A DNA stretch of 64,000 nucleotides from JAICJC01 sp963709425 (GCA_963709425.1 CAVPWG010000004.1:186001-250000); one strand, 5' to 3'; shown: positions 14,072-23,452, numbered from the stretch's first letter. Notes: generated from the sequence alone by a model not told the origin. Numbers and translations: made by a program.

Positions 14072-15364
14072 CTAGTGCCAGACGGCCAGGTGCTCGGCGT
14101 GGGTCGGCAGGTAGGCGCCCGGACGGAAGAACCGGTCGTAGAAGTCGAGGTCGATGTGCTGGGCCTGGACGTAGTTCATGATGAAGAGCGTCGGCACGGT
14201 ACCCGGGAACTTCCCGAACGTGTCGTAGATGTACTGGCTCTGGTGGGAGACGCAGGCCTTGAAGTCGGCGCCATACGGCTGGGCCGAGCCGCGGATGCGG
14301 TCGGACTCCTTCCACGCCCCGGGCGTCGCCGGGTTGTAGACGCCGCCCGGCCCGAACTTCCGCTCGGCGAACGCCTCGACCGCGGCAGCCATGTCGGGGT
14401 GGTGCGGCGGGCAGAACGCCTCGAACACACCGTCGAGGCCGGTCGGGTTGGGGAGCGGATGGCGGTCCTCGTCGTGGTCGTAGCGGAAGCCGAGGCCGGG
14501 GACGTCCGGGTCACCCGAGGCGCCGAGCATGGTGTGGCGGTCGATGCCGTCGAACATCCACCCGCCGAGGCCCATCGCCTGGAGCATGAGGACGCCCGAG
14601 AACGCCGCGCACGCGAGCTCGGCCGTGGCCTCGGTCACCGAGTACTGCTCGAGGAAGGTGAGCGGGAGCGGGTTGTCGACGTCGACGATGCCGCGGAACG
14701 CATCCACGCCGGGGATCGGCCGCCCGTTCACGTCGTCGTAGACGCAGTAGCCGTTCTGGGTGAAGAAGCACAGGTTCGCGATGTTGTGCTGGGCGATGTC
14801 GGCGACCGGGATCACGAGCAGCGAGCCCGGGTGGTTGGCGATCCACGTGTTGTGCCCCTCCATGTAGGGCTCCTCGCGCGGAAGGTGGATGCGTGTGTCC
14901 GAGAGCGTGCGAATCAGGCCGGCGTGGCGCTCGAGCATCAACTCGGGCCCCACCTCCTCGACCGCCGGGTCAACGAGGGCGCCCGCATCGCGCGTCGGCA
15001 TGAAGTACGTGCCGGAGTCGTCGGTGAAGAAGATCTCGGCGGTGTGGAAGCCCGCCGCCGACGGGAACGTCCTCCCCGCCGCGCCGCCGGCGTAGTTGGC
15101 GAGATGGGGCGCGTAGCGGGCGTGGCGCATGATCGCGTAGTGCCAGCCGGTCGTCCCGGCGCACGCGGTCAGGATGAGCAGCCGCTCGAGGTCGGTGAGC
15201 GGCAGCGGCTCGTGCTCCGACCGGTATGCGAGCGGGCCGTCGGGGATCTCGCCGCCCACCGGGAACCGGCGCGAGCGGCGGCCGTAGAGCGCCTCGACGA
15301 GCGGGAACTCGGAGAGCTTCCGGAGCGCCTCGCGCTGGCCTGCCGTGAGCTCGAACGTCGTCAC
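14072..15364 (-). CDS. Nitroreductase-fold protein, SagB-like
   Basis: A 430-residue soluble protein. Near residue 28 it has YGRRSRRFP, the basic motif that binds FMN phosphate in nitroreductases, and further on the GGAAGRTFPSAAGFHTAEI segment that resembles the RTxPSAGA strand of SagB-type oxidoreductases. The C-terminal third (VCSHQ..., FIMNYVQAQHIDLDFYDRFF) is unlike any family I know. GTG 15364 follows a TAGGCT -10 element at 15373-15378 by 8 bases, suggesting a leaderless message. It is co-transcribed with RidA. Function unknown beyond a probable flavin-dependent redox role. Confidence 0.65.
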   Translation of the reverse strand: MTTFELTAGQREALRKLSEFPLVEALYGRRSRRFPVGGEIPDGPLAYRSEHEPLPLTDLERLLILTACAGTTGWHYAIMRHARYAPHLANYAGGAAGRTFPSAAGFHTAEIFFTDDSGTYFMPTRDAGALVDPAVEEVGPELMLERHAGLIRTLSDTRIHLPREEPYMEGHNTWIANHPGSLLVIPVADIAQHNIANLCFFTQNGYCVYDDVNGRPIPGVDAFRGIVDVDNPLPLTFLEQYSVTEATAELACAAFSGVLMLQAMGLGGWMFDGIDRHTMLGASGDPDVPGLGFRYDHDEDRHPLPNPTGLDGVFEAFCPPHHPDMAAAVEAFAERKFGPGGVYNPATPGAWKESDRIRGSAQPYGADFKACVSHQSQYIYDTFGKFPGTVPTLFIMNYVQAQHIDLDFYDRFFRPGAYLPTHAEHLAVWH

Positions 15365-15380
15365 GGGCGCCGAGCCTACC

Positions 15381-16516
15381 TCAGCCGGGAATGGGTGCTC
15401 CAGCCCACATCAAGACGAGCCCAATCGAAGCAGCCGCGAGCAGGACGAGGATGACGCTCCGCCGCAAAACGAGAAGCGCGCCCGCGGCCGCCGCCAGGAC
15501 GCCGTACTGCCACGGCTCGCTCAGCGCGCCCGCGAGCGGGACGGCGGCGCCCAGGATCGCTCCGATCGCAGCCGGCCCGGCGCCTTCGAGGAACGCCCGC
15601 GCGCGAACGTCCGTGCGGATCCGGTCGAACCGCCGGTGTCCGAGGAGGACGAGGACGAACGACGGTGTGAAGGCGATCGCTGCCGCGACGAGCCCCGCCC
15701 GCGAGACCGAACGCCGCATATCCGACCACGGCCACCGTCTGGACGACGGGCCCGGGCGTGATCTGGCCGAGCGCGACGGCCTCGAGGAACTGGGCCGAGG
15801 TCATCCAGTGGTAGCGCGAGACCGCGTCGGCCTGCATCAGCGGGATGATCACGAACCCGCCGCCGTAGCTCAGGCCGCCGACCTTGAACGCCGTCCAGGC
15901 CAGCGCCGTCCAGCCGCCCGCCGACGGCGTCGCCGCGAGCATCGCCAGCGCGCCGGAGATGTCGCGTCCACGGCGGACGGCGAGCTCGACGATGCCGCAC
16001 CCGAGGAGGACGACCACGAGCCACGGCCCGGCGAGAACCGCGGCCAGGGTACCCGCGCAGAGGTAGGCGGCCCACCGCAGCCGCCGCGCCTCCGCGGCGC
16101 GCCATGACGGGCGCATGAGGTCGACCCCGGCCCGAACCGCGACCGCGGCGACGGCCGCGCCTCCCCCGGCGCCGAGCGCGCGCGCCCACTCGGGCGCGGA
16201 GCCCGAGAGGAAGAGCGCTGCGAGCCCGAGGATGACGGCCAGGCCGGGCAGGATGAACCCGGCTCCGCCGACGATCGCCCCGGGCCAGCCTGCGACGCGG
16301 CTCCCGCAGTAGATCGCAAGCTGCGTCGACGCGGGCCCCGGCAGGAGGTTTGCAGACCGCGACGGCATCCTCGAACTCCGACGCCGCGATCCACTCGCGC
16401 CGCTCGACGCAGAGCTGACGGAGGAGGACGATATGCGTCGGAGGGCCGCCGAACCCGACGACCCCCAGCCGGCCCCACTCGCGGGCGACCGTCCCGATGC
16501 TCGCGCTCCGGCTCAA
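15381..16516 (-). pseudogene. chrA: Chromate transporter ChrA, broken by two single-base shifts
   Basis: The three reading frames joined give a full two-domain ChrA: an N-terminal VVGFGGPPTH and EFEDAVAV; then, in another frame, NLLPGPASTQLAIYCGSRVAG and the second-half repeat FKVGGLSYGGGFVIIPLM with ALGQITPGPVVQTVAVVGYAAFG; then, in a third frame, GLVAAAIAFTPSFVLVLLG. The shifts fall in the AAA run at 16349-16351 and the GGGG run at 15693-15696. Removing one base from each gives 378 codons exactly. The start is TTG 16516, overlapping the upstream stop (TTGA). Two homopolymer indels could be sequencing errors or real decay. Confidence 0.85.
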
Positions 16517-17433
16517 ATCGCCTCGCTGGGCAGCTCGACCTCGTCGGCCTGCGTGCGCCGACCGGCGACCGCCCGCCCGAGCGCGACGCCGCCGACGATG
16601 ACCAGCCCGCCGACCAGCTGCACCGCCACGAGCTTCTCGTCCAGGAGCCACGCCGCGAACACCGCGCCCAGGAAGGGCTGGAGGTACATGTAGAGCGTCG
16701 CCCTGGCGGCGCCCACCCGGTGGAGCGAGCGGAAGTAGAGCCAGTTCGTGACGAGGAGCGGCCCGATCGTCGAGTACACCCACGCGCCCCAGTCCAGCCG
16801 GGTGAGCGAGCCGAAGTCCTGGTTGGCCACCTGAACGGCGGTCACCGGCGCCATGATGACCGCGCCGACCAGGATCACGAGCGCGCTTATCCTGCTCGCC
16901 GAGTAGCGCCCGAAGAGCGGCCGCAGCATCACCGTGTAGGCCGCCCACGTGAGCGCCGCGCCCACCGCCAGGAGGTCGCCGCGCAGGCTGAAGCCCGCGA
17001 GGTTCGAGCCTCCGAGGACGACGAGCGCCACGCCGATGAGCGACACCCCGAGCGCCATCCAGTGCGCCGGGCGCACACGCTCGTGGCCGAGCATGACCGC
17101 GAACACCGCGGCGAACGCGGGCGCCGAGGCCAGGATCAGGGCCACGTTGGCGGCCGCCGTGTAGTCGACGGCGTACGTGAACGTGAGCTGGTTCAGGAAG
17201 ATGCCGACGAACCCGCACATCACGATGAGGCGCACGTCGCGGCGCTCCACGCCGAGCCCACCCTCGCGCAGCCGCACGAGCAGCGCCAGCGCGATCCCCG
17301 CAGTCGCGAACCGGAGCCCGGAGAACGCGATCGGGCTCCAGCGCTCGAAGGCGTACTTCGTGGTCGCGTAGTTCAGCGACCAGATCACATTTGCCGCGAC
17401 GAGCATGCCGTCGGCGGAGTCGGGGCGGCGCAC
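16513..17433 (-). CDS. EamA/DMT-family transporter
   Basis: A 306-residue membrane protein with ten hydrophobic helices in two EamA repeats (first from about residue 12, WSLNYATTKYAFERW; second from about residue 150, LTWAAYTVMLRPLF). It ends with a polar tail. The family exports amino acids, metabolites or nucleotide sugars. A TAGCGT element at 17440-17445 lies 6 bases before GTG 17433, fitting leaderless transcription. Its stop overlaps the TTG of the chrA remnant, so both were one transcription unit. Confidence 0.9.
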   Translation of the reverse strand: MRRPDSADGMLVAANVIWSLNYATTKYAFERWSPIAFSGLRFATAGIALALLVRLREGGLGVERRDVRLIVMCGFVGIFLNQLTFTYAVDYTAAANVALILASAPAFAAVFAVMLGHERVRPAHWMALGVSLIGVALVVLGGSNLAGFSLRGDLLAVGAALTWAAYTVMLRPLFGRYSASRISALVILVGAVIMAPVTAVQVANQDFGSLTRLDWGAWVYSTIGPLLVTNWLYFRSLHRVGAARATLYMYLQPFLGAVFAAWLLDEKLVAVQLVGGLVIVGGVALGRAVAGRRTQADEVELPSEAI

Positions 17434-17477
17434 GCCCAGACGCTAGAGCATCCGCTGTCCGCCGCCCGCCGGTGCGA

Positions 17478-17738
17478 TCAGCCGCCGGGAAGACGCCGGC
17501 GGAGCGTGTCCACGAGCCGCGGGTCGGGCTCGTGCCCGGCGGCGCGAAGGGCCGTCTCGAGATCCGCGATCAGCGTCCGGCGGAACTCCGCGTCGGCCTC
17601 GGCGAGCTCGAGCACCTGATCGGCGGCCCGGGCGATCGCGGGCCGTTCCTGCGCGGCCTGCAGCCACGCTTCAGGCACCGGCGGCAGCTGGTGCAGTAGC
17701 TCGGCAAGCCGTACCTCGTCCATCGGATTCTCGCTCAT
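17478..17738 (-). CDS. Small protein coupled to an ECF sigma factor
   Basis: An 86-residue acidic, helical, soluble protein starting as ATGA overlap with the sigma-factor stop. It contains LAELLHQLPPVPEAWLQAAQ and EFRRTLIADLETALRAAGHEPD and has no cysteines, zinc motif or membrane segment, so it is not a classical ZAS or membrane anti-sigma factor. Coupling to the sigma gene suggests a regulatory partner. Function not recognised. Confidence 0.65.
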   Translation of the reverse strand: MSENPMDEVRLAELLHQLPPVPEAWLQAAQERPAIARAADQVLELAEADAEFRRTLIADLETALRAAGHEPDPRLVDTLRRRLPGG

Positions 17739-18310
17739 GTCTCTCCAGACGCGGGTCGGGCCTCGGATCTTCCCTCGTATGCCTCACGGAGCTTCACGAG
17801 GCACCGTGAGATGCGGCTTGCGATCGTTCCGGGCGGCAGGTCGAGCAGCTCGCCGATCGTGTGATAGCTCTGGTCGCGGCAAAAGAACCGGTCGAGGATC
17901 TCGCGGCAGTCGCCCGAGAGCGTCCTGAGCGCCTCCTGCACCGAGACGGCCTCGTCGACGGACGTCAGGCGGCGGTCGAGCTCGCCCTGCTCGTCGGGGT
18001 CGTCGGCAACCGGTTCACGGGCGGCCGCCCGCAGCCGGTCGATGCAGAGCCGGCGCGTGAGCTGCCCGATCCACGGCCGGACGGCGTCGTCGGAACGCAG
18101 CCGTCCCAGGTGCTCGTAGATGCGCGCGAACGTGTCCTGGAACACGTCCTCCGCATCGGACTCGCTCAGCCGGTGAGCGCGGGCTATGGCGAGGACGTAG
18201 CGCGAGAACCGCTCGACCAGCTCGCGCCAGGCGGCATCGTCCCCGGCACGACAGGCCCGGACGACCTCCCCATCGCTGACCGACGCCCAGTCCATCGCCG
18301 TGCCCGTCAC
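17735..18310 (-). CDS. ECF-type RNA polymerase sigma factor
   Basis: A 191-residue sigma-70 family protein with only regions 2 and 4. Region 2 reads DAAWRELVERFSRYVLAIAR...DAEDVFQDTFARIYEHL and region 4 reads LRTLSGDCREILDRFFCRDQSYHTIGELLDLPPGTIASRISRCLVKLRE. GTG 18310 overlaps the stop of the cyclodeaminase gene (GTGA), which decides the start. It directs polymerase to a small stress or envelope regulon, and the coupled 86-residue protein downstream may modulate it. Confidence 0.93.
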   Translation of the reverse strand: MTGTAMDWASVSDGEVVRACRAGDDAAWRELVERFSRYVLAIARAHRLSESDAEDVFQDTFARIYEHLGRLRSDDAVRPWIGQLTRRLCIDRLRAAAREPVADDPDEQGELDRRLTSVDEAVSVQEALRTLSGDCREILDRFFCRDQSYHTIGELLDLPPGTIASRISRCLVKLREAYEGRSEARPASGET

Positions 18311-18885
18311 TCGCCCATCCTGCTTCGCACCGACGCCGCCGACCGCGCGCACGAGGCTGCGGCCGTCTCGCGGTCGTCCCCTTCGGCCGTGACGAGGTTG
18401 GCGGCCACAAGCGCTGCGGCCACACGCGTCCCGGCCTCGGCCAGCACCGCCGCCGCCTGGGCGTCGTCGCGCCCGGATGGCTCGCCGCGGTCGGCGACGA
18501 GCTCGGCAAGGAATGCGGTGTCGGTGCCCGCGCGTGCGATCGCCAGGGCAACGTCGGCGGCGCCGGCCAGCGCGCTGGCGATCGCCTCGTCCCGGCCGGA
18601 TCCGGGGGCGTCCTCGATCGCTGCGAGGGCAGCGAGGGAGGCGGCGTAGGCGTCGGCGTCGGACTGCACCAGCGGCACGATCCGCCCGCGAATCGCGCGA
18701 GCCTGGGCGGCGACGCCGATCGCGTCGTCCCAGCCCGGCGACCGGCGCGCGCCCATCTCGACCAGCGCGGCGGCCATGGCGACGGCCACCGCAGCCGCCG
18801 AGCCACCCGCGGGCGCAGGGCTTTCGGAGGCCAACTCGTCGAGGAGGCCCTGGACGGGAAGCGCGGAGAGGTCGTCGCCTGGCAC
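18307..18885 (-). CDS. Cyclodeaminase/cyclohydrolase family protein (FTCD C-terminal-like)
   Basis: A 192-residue helical protein of the formiminotransferase-cyclodeaminase C-terminal family. It has LLDELASESPAPAGGSAAAVAVAMAAALVEM and the later DADAYAASLAA helix that the family uses to bind folate. Stand-alone members act on one-carbon folate intermediates. GTG 18885 lies 8 bases after a TAGATT -10 element at 18894-18899, so it probably heads the transcript and is leaderless. The link to the downstream sigma factor is positional only. Confidence 0.88.
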   Translation of the reverse strand: MPGDDLSALPVQGLLDELASESPAPAGGSAAAVAVAMAAALVEMGARRSPGWDDAIGVAAQARAIRGRIVPLVQSDADAYAASLAALAAIEDAPGSGRDEAIASALAGAADVALAIARAGTDTAFLAELVADRGEPSGRDDAQAAAVLAEAGTRVAAALVAANLVTAEGDDRETAAASCARSAASVRSRMGE

Positions 18886-18901
18886 CGGGAGCGAATCTAC
18901 C

Positions 18902-19636
18902 CTACGCGACCGGCCGCACGTCCGAGCCGGTGACCAGCAGGTGGCCGGTGACCTTCGACGGGACGGCCAGCGCGTGGCCGTCCGCCTTCACAGACAGGTT
19001 CCACGGAGCCCCGGCGGTGACCCACAGCTTGTGGCCCAACACCTTCACGTGGCTGCCTGCGGTGAGCACGTGCGCGTAGACCACCTTCCCGGTCGCCGAG
19101 CCCTCGCGCACCTCGAGCCAGGTGTTGCCCGGGCTCGCTCGGAAAGCGAACCGGGTCTTCGTGACGTGCGGCGGGCGTGGCCCTGTCGACGTCGACGACC
19201 CCGCGAGGTCGGTCCCGGCGTTCCCGCCGACGGCCGCTCCCGCCGCGGTGCCGCCCGACCCTCCGCCCAGCACGGCGTACGCGGCGAAGGCCAGGAGGGC
19301 CACGACGAGGGTGATCGACCCGCCCAGGGCGACCCACTGCCACCGGCCGAGGATCGGCCCGGCCGCGACGGCCCGCCGCGGAGCCAGCACGACGTCGTCC
19401 TCGACGCCCACGACGGCGTTCAGGCGGTTGACGAGCTCCTGCGGATCGAGCCCGAGCTGCTCGGCGTAGTCACGCAGGAAGGCGCGGGCGTACGCGGTCC
19501 CCGGGAGCGCCTCGAAGCGCTCGTCCTCGAGCGCCATCAGGTACTTGGCGCGGATCTTCGTGTCGGCCTCGACCTCGTCGATGCCGAGGCCGAGCCGGAT
19601 GCGCTCTTCGCGCAGCGTGGTGCCGATGCTTGCCAT
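18902..19636 (-). CDS. rodZ: RodZ-like helix-turn-helix membrane protein
   Basis: A 244-residue protein with the RodZ layout. A cytoplasmic HTH (GTTLREERIRLGLGIDEVEADTKI, then LMALEDERFEALPGTAYARAFLRDYA) is followed by one membrane helix at about residues 98-121, a Gly/Thr-rich linker, and an extracytoplasmic beta domain (NTWLEVREG, PWNLSVKADG) of the DUF4115 type. It should tether the MreB or peptidoglycan-elongation machinery in a cell-shape role. The start ATG has GTGGGG upstream. Confidence 0.85.
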   Translation of the reverse strand: MASIGTTLREERIRLGLGIDEVEADTKIRAKYLMALEDERFEALPGTAYARAFLRDYAEQLGLDPQELVNRLNAVVGVEDDVVLAPRRAVAAGPILGRWQWVALGGSITLVVALLAFAAYAVLGGGSGGTAAGAAVGGNAGTDLAGSSTSTGPRPPHVTKTRFAFRASPGNTWLEVREGSATGKVVYAHVLTAGSHVKVLGHKLWVTAGAPWNLSVKADGHALAVPSKVTGHLLVTGSDVRPVA

Positions 19637-19659
19637 CGCCCCACGGGATTCTACGCCCT

Positions 19660-20589
19660 TTAACCGTTGCGCAGGGTGCTCGTGTCGACAACCACGAAGT
19701 CATCCCCCGTGATCTGGTCGAGTTGGTGCAATGCGTCGTCGTTGAAATGGGCGTTCGATGCGCCCTGGACGTACCACTGCGTGCCGTTGTCCGCCACGAT
19801 GATCCCGTAGCGCTGCATCGCGATCGCGATGACGCGCGCCTGCCGAGGCAGGTTGTTGACCGGGAAGTCGCCGCGCAGGCGCAGGCGAAGCCCCATCGGC
19901 GGAGTGCTCTGGCAGCTCCCCGAGCCGGCATCGTGGCGGGCCGGGTAGATGTGGCCGGCGCATGTATCCGGGACGGTGACGCGGAGGGCGTGGTCGATCA
20001 CGCCTTTCTCGACCTCGTTCCACCGCACCAGGCCGGGCAGGATCGGCAGGCCGGAGGCGTCGGCGCTCGTCCATCCGTCCTTCCGGAGGTGGTTCGAGAG
20101 CAGGTTCCAGGTCGCGCCGGAGCCGGCGTGCCAGCCGGACCGCGTCTTGTGCGCGTGGTAGAGCTCGTACAGGCGGCAATGGCGCTTGTCGACGATCAGC
20201 ATGTGGGCGTCGGAGCCCCGCTCGACCTTCGGGTGCTTCGGGATCGGGTAGCCGACGTGGTCGGACTCGGGGCCGTACCAGTCGAACGTGACGTGCTTTC
20301 GCTTCTGGCTGCCCGCGACGACGTTGACCGGGATGCCGTAGCCCTGGAACGAGCCGAAATCGGGGTGCACGATGTCGTGGCGGCCGATCGCGTCGACCAT
20401 CGCGTTGGAGTTCCCGGCCGCGGGCAGAGCGTCGACCCGCTTGTTCCACACGTTCGTGCTCGGGAACACGGGGCATGCGGGTGCGTTCGCGAGCGGCGAC
20501 GCGCCCGCGCCGGCGGCGAAGAGCGCCCATCCACTCGCCCCGAGCCCGGTCGCCGCGAGCGTCGCCACTATGAGGATGCGACCCCGCAT
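19660..20589 (-). CDS. Secreted uncharacterised protein
   Basis: A 309-residue protein with a cleavable signal peptide (RGRILIVATLAATGLGASGWALFAAGAGA). The mature part begins with CPVFPSTNVWNKRVDALP and contains HPDFGSFQGYGIPVNVV, HMLIVDKRHCRLYELYHA, WNLLSNHLRKDGWTSADASG and IAMQRYGIIVADNG. This pattern is shared by a family of secreted proteins of environmental bacteria that I cannot name. Several conserved His, Asp and Trp residues suggest carbohydrate binding or hydrolysis, which is speculation. TACCTT at 20597-20602 lies 7 bases before ATG 20589, consistent with a leaderless message. Confidence 0.8.
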   Translation of the reverse strand: MRGRILIVATLAATGLGASGWALFAAGAGASPLANAPACPVFPSTNVWNKRVDALPAAGNSNAMVDAIGRHDIVHPDFGSFQGYGIPVNVVAGSQKRKHVTFDWYGPESDHVGYPIPKHPKVERGSDAHMLIVDKRHCRLYELYHAHKTRSGWHAGSGATWNLLSNHLRKDGWTSADASGLPILPGLVRWNEVEKGVIDHALRVTVPDTCAGHIYPARHDAGSGSCQSTPPMGLRLRLRGDFPVNNLPRQARVIAIAMQRYGIIVADNGTQWYVQGASNAHFNDDALHQLDQITGDDFVVVDTSTLRNG

Positions 20590-20654
20590 ACTCCGGAAGG
20601 TATCGGCTTTCGAGGGCCGGCCGCACACCCTGGAAGGGGTGACGGGGCGGCCGT

Positions 20655-21656
20655 CTACGTCGTAGGCATGGTGCCCGCCCGGGCGCGCACGGCGTCGAGC
20701 ACGCCGTGTCGAAGCCGCGCGGCCGCGGGGGGCGACATCCCGGCGCGGGCCGCGTCGAGCGCCATCAGCGCCGCGCCTGCGACCGGGGCCGTGTCGAGCG
20801 GCACGATCCGTGCGCCGGGCGCCTCGGCGTGGACGCACGCTGCGAGCGTCTCCATCAGGAGCGTGCTGTCGCCGCGGAAGAGGCCGCCCGCGAGGACGAG
20901 ATCGAACTCGTCTCCCGTCATCGCGAGCCGGCGGGCGGAGAGCAGCGCCGACTCGCCCAGCTCGCGTCCGGCCCAGCGGACGATGTCGCGCGCCACCTCG
21001 TCGCCGCCCTCGGCCGACCGCAGGACGGTCGGCGCTGCGCTCCGCGACCGCTCACCGCCGCGACTCGCCCGCTCGAGCAGCTCGGCCGCCGAGCGGCAGC
21101 CGTACAGGCTGCACAGAAGCTCGGTCAGCTCGGTCTGCGGGCCGCGTCCCGTGTAGGCGTAGGCCACGGCGCGCAGCGCCGTGTCCGAGACGTCGCTGGC
21201 GCTCCCGGTGTCGCCGAACTCGGCACCCTGGCCGAGCGTCCGAAACGTGCGGCCGTCGCGCGCCCGGCCGGCGGAGATCGCGCCCGTGCCGGCGATGACG
21301 ACGACCCCGATGCCGTCTGCGGTGCCCGCGCGCAGGGCGATGAACGAGTCGTTCGTCACCTCTGCGGGCCCGTGCAGCCCGAGCTCGTCCACCTCGGCCG
21401 TCATCCGCGGCAGGTCGGACTCCCAGTCGATGCCCGCAAGCCCAAACGCCGCCGCGGCGAGGTCGCCGACGTCGGCGCCGGCCGCCTCGAGCGCACGGCG
21501 GCTCGCCTCGCGAAGCGACTCGCCCGCACCGCGCAGCCCGACGACCTCCCAGTTGGCCGGACCGCTGGTGGCGAACCCGCGCACCGCCCCGTCGGCGTCC
21601 GCGACGACGGCGTGGGTCTTCGTGCCACCGCCGTCGATGCCGAGGACGAGCGTCAT
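20655..21656 (-). CDS. BadF/BadG-type sugar kinase (N-acetylglucosamine kinase-like)
   Basis: A 333-residue ASKHA-fold kinase. It starts MTLVLGIDGGGTKTHAVVAD (phosphate loop), then GLAGIDWESD, the catalytic region NDSFIALRAG, the second phosphate loop VIAGTGAISAG and a third glycine loop VLAGGLFRG. The family includes N-acetylglucosamine and glucosamine kinases. ATG 21656 overlaps the previous stop (ATGA), so it is the last gene of the ROK-led sugar operon. A second kinase of the same family is in the linked operon at 35178. The two may phosphorylate different imported sugars. Confidence 0.9.
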   Translation of the reverse strand: MTLVLGIDGGGTKTHAVVADADGAVRGFATSGPANWEVVGLRGAGESLREASRRALEAAGADVGDLAAAAFGLAGIDWESDLPRMTAEVDELGLHGPAEVTNDSFIALRAGTADGIGVVVIAGTGAISAGRARDGRTFRTLGQGAEFGDTGSASDVSDTALRAVAYAYTGRGPQTELTELLCSLYGCRSAAELLERASRGGERSRSAAPTVLRSAEGGDEVARDIVRWAGRELGESALLSARRLAMTGDEFDLVLAGGLFRGDSTLLMETLAACVHAEAPGARIVPLDTAPVAGAALMALDAARAGMSPPAAARLRHGVLDAVRARAGTMPTT

Positions 21657-22615
21657 CGGGCCCCCGGCACGCCCGCCGACCGGTATGCATCCTCGACGAC
21701 CCGCATCACCACCCGCCCGTCCGCACCGGACGGCGTCGGCTGCCGACCCGCGCGCAGGGCATCGCAGAACTCGGCCATCTGAGCGGTGTACATGGACTGC
21801 GGGCAGTGCTCGTAATCGGGCGTCGGCGGCTCCGTGTAGCCGAAGACCTGGGCGTAGCCGCCGGTGGCGTAGACCTCGGTCTCCGCCTCGAGGCCGGCGA
21901 GGTGCGGCTGCCACCAGCCCGACTCGACGACCGAGTTCGCGCCGTTCGACCACGAGATGAGCAGGACGGCATCGTCATCGACCGCATGCCGGCTGTAGCG
22001 GGTACCGACCACGGCACACACCCTGACCGGCTCCGGCCCTCCCAGGAGGAAACGGGCGGTGTCGATCGCGTGGACGCCCATGTCGGCCAGCGAGCCGCCG
22101 CCCGCAAGCGCCGGGTCGACGAACCATCCCGACGGCCCCCACTCGGCGTGCACCCCATATCCGCGCGTCTTCACCACCTCGCCGAGGTCGCCGGAGGCGA
22201 TGCGATCGCGCAGGGCGATCACGTCGGGATGAAACCTCCAGCAGTGCGCCACCATCAGCGACGCGCTCGATCGCCCGGCCGCCGAGACCATGGCATCCGC
22301 CTCGGCGACGTCCATCGCCATCGGCTTCTCGACCATGACGTGCTGGCCGGCCTCGAGGAACGCGATCGCCTGCTCGGCGTGGAGGCTGTTGGGCGTCGCG
22401 ACCACGGCCGCCTCGATCGCCGGATCCCCGACCAGCTCACGCCAGTCGGTCGTGGTGCGCGGGATGGCGAACGTCTCGGCCAGCGCGGCGAGCGACTCGA
22501 GCCGCCAGTTGGCGGCCGCGACCACCTCGGCGCCGGGCAGCTCCGAGACCGCGCGGGCGTGGTACGCCGCGATGAACCCCGAGCCGAGGATGGCCACGCG
22601 CAGGCCGGCGCCCAC
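21653..22615 (-). CDS. Gfo/Idh/MocA family oxidoreductase
   Basis: A 320-residue NAD(P)-dependent dehydrogenase. The Rossmann start RVAILGSGFIAAYHARAV, the AAVVATPNSLHAEQAIAFLEAG segment and the family hallmark VEKPMAMD with its catalytic Lys are present, as is the DMGVHAIDTARFLLG motif of the second domain. GTG 22615 begins 6 bases after the permease stop. It oxidises or epimerises a sugar or inositol-like compound; with an ABC importer and kinase in the same operon, it is a catabolic step for the imported carbohydrate. Confidence 0.92.
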   Translation of the reverse strand: MGAGLRVAILGSGFIAAYHARAVSELPGAEVVAAANWRLESLAALAETFAIPRTTTDWRELVGDPAIEAAVVATPNSLHAEQAIAFLEAGQHVMVEKPMAMDVAEADAMVSAAGRSSASLMVAHCWRFHPDVIALRDRIASGDLGEVVKTRGYGVHAEWGPSGWFVDPALAGGGSLADMGVHAIDTARFLLGGPEPVRVCAVVGTRYSRHAVDDDAVLLISWSNGANSVVESGWWQPHLAGLEAETEVYATGGYAQVFGYTEPPTPDYEHCPQSMYTAQMAEFCDALRAGRQPTPSGADGRVVMRVVEDAYRSAGVPGAR

Positions 22616-22621
22616 GCGGCG

Positions 22622-23452
22622 TCAGCCCTTGATCCCGGTGAGGGACACGCCCTCGATGAACACCCGCTGGGCGAGGAAGAAGATGACGATCACGGGCAGC
22701 ATGAAGATGATGGACGCGGCCATCGTCAGGTTCCACTCGACATGGTGCAGGGTCTTGAACTGGGACAGCGCCAGCGACAGCGTCTGGGCCTGCGGGTTCT
22801 CGCCCACCCAGACGAGCACATCGTAGAAGTTGTTCCAGGCGTAGATGAAGTTGAACAGGCCGACCGCGGCGAGCGCCGGCTTCGAGAGCGGGATGATGAC
22901 CCTGCGCATGATCTCGAGGTCGCCGCCGCCGTCGACGCGGATGGCGTCGGCGAGCTCGTGCGGGATCGTCATGAAGAACTGGCGGAGCAGGAAGATCGAG
23001 AAGGCGTCGCCGAAGAAGCTTGGCACGATGAGCGGCTTCAGCGTGCCGACCCACTGGATCCCCGTCCAGTCCATGTGCTGCGCGAAGATCACGTACAGCG
23101 AGATGGTGGTGACCTGGGTCGGCAGCATGAGCGTCGAGAGCACGAGCAGGAAGACGACGTTTCGGCCCCTCCAGTCGATGCGCGAGAACGCGTACGCCAC
23201 CGGGATGCTCGATATGACGACCCCGAGGGTGGAGAGCCCGGCGTAGAGCACCGTGTTCCAGGTGTAGCGGACGAGGTCGATCTGGTCGAAGACGGTGCGG
23301 AAGTTCGACCATTTGACCGGGCTCGGGACCAGGCGCTGGGAGAGCGCCTGCTGGTCGGTCATGAGCGCCGTGGCGAGCATGAACAGGATCGGGAGGAGGA
23401 AGGCCAGCGAGACCGCGATGAGGATCGCGTGGTTGGCGATCGAGAGCAGCAT
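22622..23452 (-). CDS. Carbohydrate ABC transporter permease (MalG/UgpE-like)
   Basis: A 276-residue permease with six membrane helices and the EAA-type loop (ELADAIRVDGGGDLEIMRRVIIPLSKPALAAV) that contacts the ATPase. The first canonical start is ATG 23452 (MLLSIANHA). However, the frame stays open upstream to the previous stop and a GGGGGAGG site lies 6 bases before an ATA codon at 23518 that overlaps that stop as ATAG. A non-standard AUA start would add 22 residues of basic cytoplasmic tail. Partner of the permease at 23515. No ATPase is in this operon. Confidence 0.9.
   Translation of the reverse strand: MLLSIANHAILIAVSLAFLLPILFMLATALMTDQQALSQRLVPSPVKWSNFRTVFDQIDLVRYTWNTVLYAGLSTLGVVISSIPVAYAFSRIDWRGRNVVFLLVLSTLMLPTQVTTISLYVIFAQHMDWTGIQWVGTLKPLIVPSFFGDAFSIFLLRQFFMTIPHELADAIRVDGGGDLEIMRRVIIPLSKPALAAVGLFNFIYAWNNFYDVLVWVGENPQAQTLSLALSQFKTLHHVEWNLTMAASIIFMLPVIVIFFLAQRVFIEGVSLTGIKG

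Noticed and set aside
15381..16516. Two or three separate small membrane-protein genes
   Set aside because: Concatenated frames reproduce one ChrA with correct domain order and a codon count that works exactly after removing two bases.
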